This document shows positions 22,375 through 29,937 of a DNA stretch of 46,031 nt, one piece after another (the stretch's first letter is position 1; each line of letters opens with the position of its first letter). Under the pieces are notes generated by a model. The model was not told the origin of the DNA, did not search any database, and saw only the letters and a program-made list of their open reading frames with translations. Origin of the DNA: Candidatus Saccharimonadales bacterium (GTDB lineage Bacteria; Patescibacteriota; Saccharimonadia; Saccharimonadales; DASWIF01); contig DASWIF010000012.1 in NCBI GenBank assembly GCA_036397795.1, positions 1 through 46,031 of the forward strand. The letters are read 5' to 3'. The translations under genes and the position numbers were made by a program.

Positions 22375-23949
22375 TTAGCTGGGCAGTTTGAACTCTTCGT
22401 TACTGGTCGGAGCGCTGGCTGGCGAGGGTTGGATGTTGCCGCCCTCATCGATCGCTATCTCACCGGTGGTTACGTTGGGTAACGGCGCCGATCCGACAGA
22501 TTGAAGCGGGTTTCCAGCTGGATTAAACGGTTGAGAGTTAACGGCCGCTTCGACGGCTTTTCGGGCTTCGTCAATATCAACCGGACCGTTGTTGGCGGCT
22601 GGCGTGGGTGACGATGCCGGATCCGCAGGCGGCATTAAGGTTGGCGGCATGATCGGTGGCGCCTTAGCCTCCGCCCGTTCGGTTGGCGGCTCTTCGTCTT
22701 CGTCCAAGGGTTGCCCCGGATGGCTTAAAATCGTCGAGTTTACGCTTTTTCTTAAATCAGACACCGCCTCTTCGTGGGCTTGTTCGGATGTAGCGTTAAA
22801 TGTCCCACCCAGTAGCGGATTGTCGTCGACTTCACGCGGACCGTGGCCCTTAGGATGGCTAATTAGAGTAGGTTTATCGTCATGATGATAAGAGTCCATT
22901 AAGGGCTTGGCCTGGCGGATTTGGGACGGCGGTGACAGGATCTGATTGGCTGGCGTGGAGGGTAAGTCATTCGTAGACGGTGTCGCCGGTTTTGGTGGTT
23001 TAACTGGCGCCGGAGGTTGGGCCCCGGCTAAATCCGATATCTCGCTTTCTAGATCCTGCAGGGTTTTGTCGGGCGGTGGAGGTTCAACCGGAGGCGGAGT
23101 GGCCGGTGGTACGCTTGGCAGCGGAGCTTTAGGAGCTTCTGTCTCGTGTTTTATCGATAACTGAGTATCGTCCTTTGGCGGGGGCGGTGCTGGTGATTCT
23201 AGCCGGACGTTAATATTGCTGGAAATAAGCTGTTGGTTTGCGCCGGCAGCCATCAACTGGGCGGCCATGGTCATTACTTTTGGTGAAGTCTTGCCGTTAC
23301 TAAAGTGATCTGTCGCCGCTACGATACCAGTCATGAAAGCGGTACTTATCTGCTCGTCTAATAGCCCGCTCCCAAACGATTCACTGATACTTACGAGCAT
23401 TTCGCATAACGAACTGGCGGCCGGATCTTGCCAGTCAATGACACCAAGATCGCTGGTTTTACTGCCACAATTGATGGTGATGACCGTCGCGTCGTGCAGA
23501 ATTCGGCCGTGGGCTTTGATGGCGTTATCAAGGTCGTCTCTTTTTCCTACGCCCAGGGCAACGACGGTATCGACGTTGAAATCGCCTTCAGAAAAACTCA
23601 AATCTTCTTTTGATAGGGCTGTCTTATAGGGCGTGATGAAGATCTTGACGACATCATCTTCTACTTTATAACGCAGTTTGTCAGCTTTATTCTTGTCCAG
23701 GGCAATAATAAAATCCCGCAGAGAGGATACGTCCTTGGCGATTCTTTGATTGGGCTGCAGGAACTGGATGGCGGGCGGTATGACGCCGCTAAAAACAGCG
23801 CTAGCGTGTTTGTCGAGCTTACCCAGCAGCAACGAAAACCCAATCAGCGCCGACAAATCATCAACCGACGGATTGGTGCTAACTGTGACCAGTACGTTGA
23901 TTGAGCTTTTGAGACGCTCGACCGCTAGTTGCTTGCTGTTTTGCTCCAT
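22375..23949 (-). CDS. Degenerate DHH-family (NrnA-position) protein with a proline-rich tail
   Basis: A 524-residue protein. Residues about 10-250 have the length and secondary-structure flow of a DHH phosphoesterase (NrnA/RecJ class): PSVDDLSALIGFSLLLGKLDKHASAVFSG aligns with the usual NPDGDALGS...L..LGK region. The metal-binding signatures are missing: there is no DxD near residue 30, no catalytic Asp in VVALGVGKRDDL, and the DHH motif position reads ITINCGS. Residues about 250-524 are low-complexity, rich in Pro, Ala and acidic residues, and probably disordered. It lies directly upstream of truB and rpsO, exactly where nrnA lies in many genomes, which supports the family call. It is probably catalytically inactive, with a binding or scaffold role. 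Confidence 0.75.
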   Translation of the reverse strand: MEQNSKQLAVERLKSSINVLVTVSTNPSVDDLSALIGFSLLLGKLDKHASAVFSGVIPPAIQFLQPNQRIAKDVSSLRDFIIALDKNKADKLRYKVEDDVVKIFITPYKTALSKEDLSFSEGDFNVDTVVALGVGKRDDLDNAIKAHGRILHDATVITINCGSKTSDLGVIDWQDPAASSLCEMLVSISESFGSGLLDEQISTAFMTGIVAATDHFSNGKTSPKVMTMAAQLMAAGANQQLISSNINVRLESPAPPPPKDDTQLSIKHETEAPKAPLPSVPPATPPPVEPPPPDKTLQDLESEISDLAGAQPPAPVKPPKPATPSTNDLPSTPANQILSPPSQIRQAKPLMDSYHHDDKPTLISHPKGHGPREVDDNPLLGGTFNATSEQAHEEAVSDLRKSVNSTILSHPGQPLDEDEEPPTERAEAKAPPIMPPTLMPPADPASSPTPAANNGPVDIDEARKAVEAAVNSQPFNPAGNPLQSVGSAPLPNVTTGEIAIDEGGNIQPSPASAPTSNEEFKLPS

Positions 23950-24013
23950 GGTTTTACTTTAATGCCGGCTTTTTAAGTTTCCCGCGGTTTTGGCTGCTAG
24001 ACAATGGGCTCCA

Positions 24014-24027
24014 ACGGGCATGCCCGT
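24014..24027. promoter_or_regulatory. 14-bp perfect palindrome in the DHH-like gene leader
   Basis: ACGGGCATGCCCGT is a perfect palindrome about 65 bp before the start codon at 23949 and downstream of the predicted promoter at 24094-24122. It could be an operator. Confidence 0.35.
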
Positions 24028-24036
24028 CGATTTGGG

Positions 24037-24076
24037 GGAAATTAAGCTGAGACATCAGTTTCCTTTTTTGTTTTTT
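24037..24076 (+). terminator. Terminator-like hairpin with T-tracts
   Basis: GGAAA (24037-24041) pairs with TTTCC (24059-24063), and inside CTGA-GACA-TCAG forms a hairpin, with a 5-nt bulge on the left side. Six T, one G and six T follow on the plus strand. No plus-strand gene precedes it, so it would stop antisense transcription or end a short RNA starting near 23950. On the minus strand it forms the 5' end of the DHH-like mRNA. Confidence 0.4.
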
Positions 24077-24093
24077 AGGGATTTACAGAGGAA

Positions 24094-24122
24094 ACACTAG
24101 CACAAAAACAGATAGGGGTCAA
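24094..24122 (-). promoter_or_regulatory. Promoter for the DHH-truB-rpsO-pnp operon
   Basis: TTGACC (24122-24117), 17-bp spacer, TAGTGT (24099-24094), read on the minus strand. The leader would be about 138 nt. Confidence 0.45.
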
Positions 24123-24130
24123 GAGGTACG

Positions 24131-24194
24131 ACGGCTGGCCGCAAGGTTTAGGCCTGCCTAGGCCGCCTGGCCCAACAGCGGCCGAATTAGCCGT
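24131..24194. other. Long structured hairpin between two divergent promoters
   Basis: ACGGCTGGCCGC (24131-24142) pairs with GCGGCC (24178-24183) and, after a 5-nt bulge, AGCCGT (24189-24194): 12 pairs. Inside, GGCCT-GCCT-AGGCC (24151-24164) forms its own hairpin. No T-run follows on either strand, so it is not an intrinsic terminator. It lies upstream of both predicted promoters (24117-24122 and 24202-24207), so it belongs to neither mRNA if those are right. The whole gene-free stretch 23950-24271 otherwise holds only the promoters, palindrome and terminator-like hairpin listed here. Confidence 0.5.
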
Positions 24195-24201
24195 TAAGTT
24201 C

Positions 24202-24230
24202 TTTACTGGCTCTGGTTATTGCGATATAGT
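24202..24230 (+). promoter_or_regulatory. Promoter of rpsT
   Basis: TTTACT (24202-24207), 17-bp spacer, TATAGT (24225-24230). The leader would be about 35 nt and carries AAGGAG before the rpsT start. Confidence 0.6.
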
Positions 24231-24271
24231 TGGCACTCGAGCTCACCCCATAAGGAGTTAGGACAAAATTT

Positions 24272-24619
24272 ATGCCTATTATTAGGTCGGCCGCTAAAAG
24301 AGCCAGGCAGACCAAAATCAGAACCGCCCGCAATAATATTGTGAAACGACAGTTAAAAGACGCCACCCGGGCGTTTGAGGCCGTCATTGCCGAAAAAAAA
24401 GCCGCTAAAATCAGCGATAGTTTATCCAATATTCAGAGTGCCGTTGACACGGCGGCCAAAAAACGCGTTATCAGCCGGAGCCGGGCCAGTCGGATCAAGG
24501 CCCGTTATGCTGCAATGGCTAAGACAGCTGGCGGTAAAAACCCAGTAAAATCGCCTAAAAAAGTTGCTGCAAAAAAACCAGCCGCTAAAAAGCCGGTCAA
24601 AAAAGCCAAGAAACCCTAA
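24272..24619 (+). CDS. rpsT: 30S ribosomal protein S20 with a lysine-rich tail
   Basis: A 115-residue S20. The first 85 residues match the family (MPIIRSAAKRARQTKIRTARNNIVKRQLKDATRAFE..; AVDTAAKKRVISRSRASRIKARYA). The last 28 residues are an Ala/Lys/Pro repeat tail (KKVAAKKPAAKKPVKKAKK) beyond the usual length of about 88, probably an extra RNA-contacting or disordered extension. S20 binds 16S rRNA helices early in 30S assembly. AAGGAG lies 13 nt before the ATG. Its 3' end overlaps the convergent holA gene by 4 bp. Confidence 0.95.
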   Translation: MPIIRSAAKRARQTKIRTARNNIVKRQLKDATRAFEAVIAEKKAAKISDSLSNIQSAVDTAAKKRVISRSRASRIKARYAAMAKTAGGKNPVKSPKKVAAKKPAAKKPVKKAKKP

Positions 24620-25548
24620 GACATAATCTTCCGGACGATCCGATCAATTAACAGTTTGACTCGTTGGTCGGCGTCCAACCCCCGGTATTTCATGTCGTAG
24701 TCGGCCTCTAAAATCAATTCGATCAAGTACTTGATCGATCCCAGCGTCAACCGCCTGACCAGTCGGCGGGTTTTATCGACCACAAACGGCGCTAAACCGG
24801 CCTTGGCTGACAGTTGGGCGGTGTTTAGCGCGTAGTTTGCCCGGACAATTAACATATTATGCATTTGCCAGCTGAGCAGACCAAGGAATTGATGGGGCTC
24901 TATCTCCGCTCGTCTTAGCTGTGAATAAAGTTGGTGCGCCCGTTGGCCGTGGCCAGCCACTACAGCGTCGAGTAAATCAAAGACCGTATCTCTTGGCGTC
25001 TCTTCGACCAATAGCGCGACGTTCTGTTTAGTTATCTCCGGGTTAAAGCTGATGAGTTTGTCTAGATCCTGGCTCAGACGCCATTGATCCGTACCTGCCC
25101 GCGCGATTAATAACTCAGCGGCCGATTGGTTTATGGTCGCACTCTCGCTTTTTGCGTAGTCTTTCAGCCAATTGACCAGCAGAGCTGGTGTCAAGTGCGG
25201 GAAGTCTTTAACTGTCATCCGCCGACTCAGAGACTTAAACCACTTGGTTCGTTTGTCCGGCTGAGACTCTACGGCGTAAAAATCGGTCATCGGTGCGACT
25301 TTGTCGGCGTAGTTTACTAACTCTTCTGCCAACGATTTGTTAGCGCCGAGATCTTTGATTACAACCAGCTTGTGGTCACTGAATAATGACGAGTTTTGCA
25401 GCAGCATTGGCAAATCCTCCAGACCCAGGTCTTCGGCTAGCCTGATTTCCAGCGTGGCGGCCGGATGGTCTTTAATAATATCGCGCTGTACTTGGTCTAA
25501 AAATGTCTTAATTGCGTAGCCGTTTTCACCTGTTAACAACGTGTTCAT
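24616..25548 (-). CDS. holA: DNA polymerase III delta subunit HolA
   Basis: A 310-residue clamp-loader delta subunit. The N-terminus MNTLLTGENGYAIKTFLDQVQRDI, LPMLLQNSSLFSDHKLVVIKDL (the delta SLFsdkrlvvv region), TPALLVNWLKDYAKS and LIARAGTDQWRLSQDLDKLISF are characteristic, and the C-terminal collar domain contains PHQFLGLLSWQMHNMLIVR. Delta opens the sliding clamp during loading. Its start overlaps the mutM stop by 4 bp, so the two are coupled. Confidence 0.93.
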   Translation of the reverse strand: MNTLLTGENGYAIKTFLDQVQRDIIKDHPAATLEIRLAEDLGLEDLPMLLQNSSLFSDHKLVVIKDLGANKSLAEELVNYADKVAPMTDFYAVESQPDKRTKWFKSLSRRMTVKDFPHLTPALLVNWLKDYAKSESATINQSAAELLIARAGTDQWRLSQDLDKLISFNPEITKQNVALLVEETPRDTVFDLLDAVVAGHGQRAHQLYSQLRRAEIEPHQFLGLLSWQMHNMLIVRANYALNTAQLSAKAGLAPFVVDKTRRLVRRLTLGSIKYLIELILEADYDMKYRGLDADQRVKLLIDRIVRKIMS

Positions 25549-26438
25549 GGCCGCCAGCTCCGCGGAACTGGCTGACAGACGGGACAGTAATGCGTACCCC
25601 GTCCGGCAACCCTGGTTTTAACTATCGTGCCGCCGCAAACCCGGCAATCTTGGCCCTCCCGCCGAAAAACCCTGGCAATTAGCAAGTAGTCACCTCTGGC
25701 GCCATCGGCGTTGACATAAGTGGTAAAACTCGTGCCGCCGCGATCTACACCGTCTTTTAATACTCTAATAATTGACTCGAACAGACTATTAACCTGTTTT
25801 CTGGGCAGGCTACTGGCTTTGCGGGCCGGGTGGATCATGGCCATATGCAGCGCCTCGTCGGCGTAAATATTACCGATACCGGCCACGATTTTTTGATCCA
25901 GCAAAACAGCCTTAACCGGTGTTATCCTATTCTTTATCTTGTCCCAGAAATATTGTCGGGTAAAAGAGTCGCTGTCGTGCTCCGGACCAACCGTGGACAA
26001 AAATTCATCGCTGTGTACAGCTTTAGTTGGCAACAACTTTATCCAACCGAACTTACGTTGATCGTTAAAGTAAATTTTGGCCCCATCTTCCAGTTGGAAC
26101 ACGGCCCGAGTTGTGTTGTCTGGCAATTTTGACTTTAAACCCATGCTGGCAGTTGGGTGTCCGCCGGAAAACCGGTCCTCGCTCGGCTGATCGATAATAA
26201 TTTGTCCGGTCATTTTGAGGTGAAACAGCAGGCTGTATTGACTCGATAAATCCCAAATCATGACTTTAGCTCGACGCCAAATTGAACTAATTTTGTATCC
26301 AGCAATTACCTCTGTAATTAAGGCTTTTTCAAACTGAATTGAACGTTTTTCCAGCACTTTTAAACTGACTATCTCCCGATCGATTACGCGTCGTCTTAAG
26401 CCCCTGACTATGGTCTCAACTTCCGGCAGCTCCGGCAT
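25545..26438 (-). CDS. mutM: Formamidopyrimidine-DNA glycosylase (Fpg/MutM)
   Basis: A 297-residue Fpg. It has the N-terminal catalytic PELPEVETIVRGL (Pro after Met is the Schiff-base nucleophile, Glu the acid), the H2TH domain (LDQKIVAGIGNIYADEALHMAMIHPARKA) and an intact zinc finger CRVCGG...HYCPVCQ at the C-terminus. It removes 8-oxoguanine and Fapy lesions and nicks the strand. It is somewhat long because of an insertion around residues 80-105. In the mRNA leader, GTTAGA (26466-26461) and TCTAAC (26450-26445) flank a loop holding AAAAGGAG, so the ribosome binding site could sit in a small hairpin loop. Confidence 0.96.
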   Translation of the reverse strand: MPELPEVETIVRGLRRRVIDREIVSLKVLEKRSIQFEKALITEVIAGYKISSIWRRAKVMIWDLSSQYSLLFHLKMTGQIIIDQPSEDRFSGGHPTASMGLKSKLPDNTTRAVFQLEDGAKIYFNDQRKFGWIKLLPTKAVHSDEFLSTVGPEHDSDSFTRQYFWDKIKNRITPVKAVLLDQKIVAGIGNIYADEALHMAMIHPARKASSLPRKQVNSLFESIIRVLKDGVDRGGTSFTTYVNADGARGDYLLIARVFRREGQDCRVCGGTIVKTRVAGRGTHYCPVCQPVPRSWRP

Positions 26439-26539
26439 GTGCTCGTTAGACTCCTTTTAATCTAACTATTGTATGGCATTACTTAGATTTTACTGGCACT
26501 TTAGTTACGGTGTGTGCGTACTTAGAGGGCTTAAAGATA

Positions 26540-28150
26540 TCACCCCGTCCTGGGCAAAGTATCTAGGAATTTTTCATATTTGTCGTGATCGGCAAAGATA
26601 CCTACGATGCCGAGCGTCTTATTAGGGCCGTCGATAAAAAACACTATTCTATACTTATCAACTCTTCTGCTGAAACCCTCACCCTTCATATGCTGGCGGA
26701 TATTTGATGTTCGAAACCTGATGGGAACCCCTTCCTTTTTAGTACGCTGCTTGACCTGCTTAGAGTGATTCATAGGGTCCGCCGATAAAATTTTTATTAT
26801 TCGCACTATGTCATCTGCCAGTAGTCCATCGCTTCCACTTACGACTTTAATTTCTTTTGCTAATCGATTACTGTCATCTGCCAGTATGAAGCCTTTTCCT
26901 GGACTATTGACGAAATATTTCACATATAATTGTTTCTCTACATGCTCATGCTCGCCTCGCTCGGTTGGTATTACGTCTTCCGCCCTCACGACCTTACGCT
27001 GAATAGTAGATGGTGGTTTTTTATGCGAATCAGGAATTCCTTTTTGGCCAAATACGCGCCGATATAACCTGTCGACAGCGTCCTCGAAATCATCAAACGT
27101 GGGCATCAGCATTTCTTTTCTTATATAAGGTGTGAGGGCTTTATCAAGTTGGGTCTTTAAGGTACTAATTCTAGCCTTCATATAGTCGCTGTAATCCTGC
27201 TTCATACTTGGTGGCCAATCAGCAAAGCCGCGAACAACATCGCCGATAATTAACTTCTTTGCCGGTTCGCCCTCGATCCTATCAAAAATGTAGTTGAACG
27301 CTGGATCCTCGTAGATTAGCTTTGTGATAAATTCTTCTGCAATGGCGTAGCCGTTGCTGGCTCGTTCTTGCATTGATGCAACCGCCATAGACACTACCGA
27401 ATCTGGGCCGTTTAGATAGTGTTCAGTCGCTAAAAGACTGATCAGGGTTCTAACAGGACTAGAAACTTCACCTGATCCAGGTTGTAATATTATGTCTTCG
27501 ATGAAACGAGCAGGATTTTCAAGAACTTGAGTATTATCCCATAGCGACTGAAATATACTTATCTCGTTTTTACTCATCTTTTTACATGTCGGGAAAATTG
27601 ATTTTTGAAAACTAGCTATTTCTGACTCAAAACTTCTGGTAGCAAGACCTCTATTGATGAGGCTATCCTGAAAGAGGCCAAGTCGTTTGCCTTCAATCCT
27701 GTTAAAGTGGTCCTTAAACTGTGTGCGTGCCGTATTTATTAGGGAAATTATGTTGCGTTCTTGATCGCCTGCTAGTTCGAGCGCAAATTCTTTTTTGGAA
27801 GCAAATATGCGGGTCGACATAATGGCGGTCTGCACGAAGAGCGGGTATAACTCCTTTGTCTGGGCAAAATTAATACGTCTTTGTGATCTGTTGTTTTGCC
27901 AATATGCTTTTTGTTCGGCAATCATTCCTTCCATAAGATCAGATATATTATCGTCGTTTATAAGAACGGTTGTCAGCGTAACATATGTAGCCAAGGCATC
28001 GGCATAATTGGCCAGCTCTTTCTCGATTGGTCGAATTATCCCTTCTAAGCCAGGATCATCTAGCGATTCTGATCCATACTCACCGACAGCAGTTAAACCC
28101 ACAAACCGGCGCAGGCGATTAGTAAACTGAGGTCGTATTTGTTCTGGCAT
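26540..28150 (-). CDS. Large protein of unknown function with a RelE/ParE-like C-terminal domain
   Basis: A 536-residue soluble protein I do not recognise. Residues about 1-390 are mostly helical and contain no known motif that I can see. After a linker rich in Lys, Pro and Glu (about 365-410), the last 110 residues (LAKEIKVVSGSDGLLADDIVRII..., then FSRRVDKYRIVFFIDGPNKTLGIVGIFADHDKYEKFL) follow the pattern of RelE/ParE toxins and related RNases: helices, then YRI.F.ID and a final strand with a D/H..Y motif. No antitoxin gene is adjacent. It has its own promoter at 28178-28207 and a leader of about 27 nt with a weak ribosome binding site. Base composition is more AT-rich than its neighbours, a possible sign of transfer. 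Confidence 0.7.
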   Translation of the reverse strand: MPEQIRPQFTNRLRRFVGLTAVGEYGSESLDDPGLEGIIRPIEKELANYADALATYVTLTTVLINDDNISDLMEGMIAEQKAYWQNNRSQRRINFAQTKELYPLFVQTAIMSTRIFASKKEFALELAGDQERNIISLINTARTQFKDHFNRIEGKRLGLFQDSLINRGLATRSFESEIASFQKSIFPTCKKMSKNEISIFQSLWDNTQVLENPARFIEDIILQPGSGEVSSPVRTLISLLATEHYLNGPDSVVSMAVASMQERASNGYAIAEEFITKLIYEDPAFNYIFDRIEGEPAKKLIIGDVVRGFADWPPSMKQDYSDYMKARISTLKTQLDKALTPYIRKEMLMPTFDDFEDAVDRLYRRVFGQKGIPDSHKKPPSTIQRKVVRAEDVIPTERGEHEHVEKQLYVKYFVNSPGKGFILADDSNRLAKEIKVVSGSDGLLADDIVRIIKILSADPMNHSKQVKQRTKKEGVPIRFRTSNIRQHMKGEGFSRRVDKYRIVFFIDGPNKTLGIVGIFADHDKYEKFLDTLPRTG

Positions 28151-28177
28151 GAGAAACCTGTGTTAGTTGAATGTTAG

Positions 28178-28207
28178 ATTATACAATATATCGGTAATAA
28201 AGTCGAA
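28178..28207 (-). promoter_or_regulatory. Promoter of the RelE-tailed gene
   Basis: TTCGAC (28207-28202), 18-bp spacer, TATAAT (28183-28178), minus strand, giving a leader of about 20 nt or slightly more. Confidence 0.5.
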
Positions 28208-28226
28208 CATCCGACCCGGCTTATGC

Positions 28227-28255
28227 TTGTGCTGATGTCAGTTTGTCAGTACTAT
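28227..28255 (+). promoter_or_regulatory. Promoter of the acyltransferase-like gene, leaderless
   Basis: TTGTGC (28227-28232), 17-bp spacer, TACTAT (28250-28255). The ATG at 28264 is 8 nt after the -10 box, so the transcript would start within about 2 nt of the ATG. Confidence 0.5.
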
Positions 28256-28263
28256 CCCTTTAA

Positions 28264-29268
28264 ATGGCATTGGGTCACGAGCGTTTAACCACACAAAGCG
28301 ATGTTGAGTATCCCTCCGGAGAAGATTTTAGGTCACCAATAGGCTTAGAGGCGGGTTTGGAGCAAATTTATTATCGCGAAGAAGAATATGTAGCGATGCA
28401 TAAGTTCTTTTGGAGAAAAGCCCGCCAGGACGATCCTGACGCCGTGCTGGTCGAGGGATTAGATAAACGTTTTGGCCAGTTTGAACCACATCCCGGGTCC
28501 TGGAAAGCGGCGGAGGCTTTGGCAAGAAATTCAATATCTAATCTTGATCGGTCTTCTGGTCACAGCAATCCGTTATTAGAAGTATGTAATAGAAATGTCA
28601 GAAGGCTAGGTTTAATGAAACTCCTTGATGAGGCTAGTGTAGTCATCGCGACAAATCATCAAAGTTTGTTTAACCCTGGAGAAATTATCTACGGGATATC
28701 AGTCGCGTTTAAGGAGATTTATAACTACGACATCCGGCCTAAGACATATATGCTGATCGGCCCGACAATATCGACCTCGATGTTCAGGATGCCAGCGGGA
28801 GTAGAAGACATTTACATGCCGTCTCAGATAAATACCTACTGCAATTGGATTCTGACAGTGCCAGACACCAAAACGAGTAGAGTTAGCCAAGCACCCAGAC
28901 TAACAAGAGAGATTAATCTCAATGCCGCCAAAATAGTGCGTGATCTTAAGGCCGAGCCCGGCAATATCATAATAGTTGCCCCCTCCGGCCGTAGAGATAC
29001 AAAACACGGAATTTACGCAGAGACGCCTAGTGCCGGCAGTTACAAGCTAGTGTCGCCTTCAAAAACCTGCGTGGTAATACCGGTCGCCGTCGCTGATCGG
29101 GGTATTGAAGCCGGGGCCAAAAAAGGTAGTCCCGTTCCGGTTGGGATCGCTTTCGGCAATGTATATCATTCGACCGGCCTAGATACAAAAAATCTAGAAC
29201 TTGCAAAACATATCGTCGACACCACACTATACGGGCAACTAGTGCCGCAAGCTGTGCGTTTTCGTTAA
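28264..29268 (+). CDS. Divergent PlsC/LPLAT-like acyltransferase (tentative)
   Basis: A 334-residue protein. Its central part recalls glycerolphosphate acyltransferases: VVIATNHQSLFNPGEII (about 122-138) resembles motif I NHxxxxD with the Asp replaced by Asn; NIIIVAPSGRRDTKHG (about 238-253) resembles motif III FPEGTR with the Glu replaced by Ser; TCVVIPVAVAD resembles motif IV. There is no clear membrane helix. If the assignment is right, the catalytic His is present but its partner Asp is changed. The N-terminal 90 residues are unlike known acyltransferases. It is divergent from the RelE-tailed gene and appears to be a single-gene unit. Acyltransferase activity is uncertain. Confidence 0.5.
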   Translation: MALGHERLTTQSDVEYPSGEDFRSPIGLEAGLEQIYYREEEYVAMHKFFWRKARQDDPDAVLVEGLDKRFGQFEPHPGSWKAAEALARNSISNLDRSSGHSNPLLEVCNRNVRRLGLMKLLDEASVVIATNHQSLFNPGEIIYGISVAFKEIYNYDIRPKTYMLIGPTISTSMFRMPAGVEDIYMPSQINTYCNWILTVPDTKTSRVSQAPRLTREINLNAAKIVRDLKAEPGNIIIVAPSGRRDTKHGIYAETPSAGSYKLVSPSKTCVVIPVAVADRGIEAGAKKGSPVPVGIAFGNVYHSTGLDTKNLELAKHIVDTTLYGQLVPQAVRFR

Positions 29269-29270
29269 GG

Positions 29271-29831
29271 CTAATGCCCTAGCAATCTATTGAGCTCAAC
29301 CTTCAACCGCTCTAGGTTGTGGTAGAGCAAGCCATTCATGCCAACGGCCTCGGCGCCAGCGATGTTTCGTTCGATATCATCAATAAAAACCGTTTCTTCG
29401 GCTTTGACGTTAAGGTTCTCTAGCAGCAGCTGATAAATCCGTGGATCCGGCTTAATAATCCCGACTTTGGACGAAATAATGATGGCGTCAAAGACCGAAT
29501 CCAAGTTGGTTTTATCAAAAATCGGCTCGAGAAACTCGTGGTGGGCATTGGTAATAAGGCCGGTTTTATATTTGTTATGAAGTTCTTGGACAAATGCCAG
29601 GATAGCTGGGTTGATCTGTTCCTCGGCGTACATGGCTTTGACCTCTTCGAAGGATTTGTTGGATTTATCAGCCACTACCTGAACGAAGTCCTGCCAGTGA
29701 ATCTTGCCCAAGTTAACCTTGTTAGCGACGCTCAAAAATTCCGACGTTACATCCTTATCGGCATCGACAAACTCCCAGTACTCATCCGAGCTAACCACCC
29801 CAAAGTAATCAAATATGATGGCTTTGACCAT
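29271..29831 (-). CDS. HAD-superfamily hydrolase
   Basis: A 186-residue HAD phosphatase-like protein. Motif I is IFDYFGVVS (nucleophile Asp; the second Asp of DxD is replaced by Phe, as seen in the YihX-like branch), motif II is LITNAH (Thr), motif III is the Lys in SSKVGIIKPDPRIY, and motif IV is ETVFIDDIERNIAGAEAVGM. A helical cap lies at about 15-80. Likely substrates are small sugar phosphates or nucleotides, not determinable here. TATACT 8 nt before the ATG suggests a leaderless mRNA. Its 3' end is 2 bp from that of the convergent acyltransferase-like gene. Confidence 0.9.
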   Translation of the reverse strand: MVKAIIFDYFGVVSSDEYWEFVDADKDVTSEFLSVANKVNLGKIHWQDFVQVVADKSNKSFEEVKAMYAEEQINPAILAFVQELHNKYKTGLITNAHHEFLEPIFDKTNLDSVFDAIIISSKVGIIKPDPRIYQLLLENLNVKAEETVFIDDIERNIAGAEAVGMNGLLYHNLERLKVELNRLLGH

Positions 29832-29839
29832 TTAATTTA

Positions 29840-29868
29840 AGTATACCCTCTTCTTTACTCGGACCGAG
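29840..29868 (-). promoter_or_regulatory. HAD gene -10 box with an overlapping inverted repeat
   Basis: TATACT (29845-29840) lies 8 nt before the ATG. CTCGG-A-CCGAG (29858-29868) is a perfect 5-bp inverted repeat at the -35 position and could be an operator. Confidence 0.4.
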
Positions 29869-29881
29869 AATAGACTTTCAA

Positions 29882-29928
29882 TTCTACTAAATATGATTTA
29901 AATTAGATTTAAATCATATTTAGTAGAA
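29882..29928. repeat. Perfect 47-bp palindrome (22-bp arms, 3-bp centre) in front of the AbrB-type gene
   Basis: Arms 29882-29903 and 29907-29928 are exact reverse complements around TAG. The right arm ends in GTAGAA, directly overlapping the ribosome binding site AAGGAG (29927-29932) of the next gene. The element is AT-rich (cores TATGATTTAAAT and ATTTAAATCATA). It can be an operator for a dimeric or tetrameric protein, a cruciform, or an mRNA hairpin that limits ribosome access. Confidence 0.85.
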
Positions 29929-29937
29929 GGAGTAACT

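Noticed and set aside
22589-23164. Plus-strand Gly/Ser-rich frames opposite the DHH-like protein tail
   Set aside because: These mirror the proline/alanine-rich low-complexity coding sequence on the minus strand.
24187-24429. Minus-strand 80-residue frame over the rpsT start
   Set aside because: Hydrophobic shadow of the lysine-rich S20 coding strand, no ribosome binding site.
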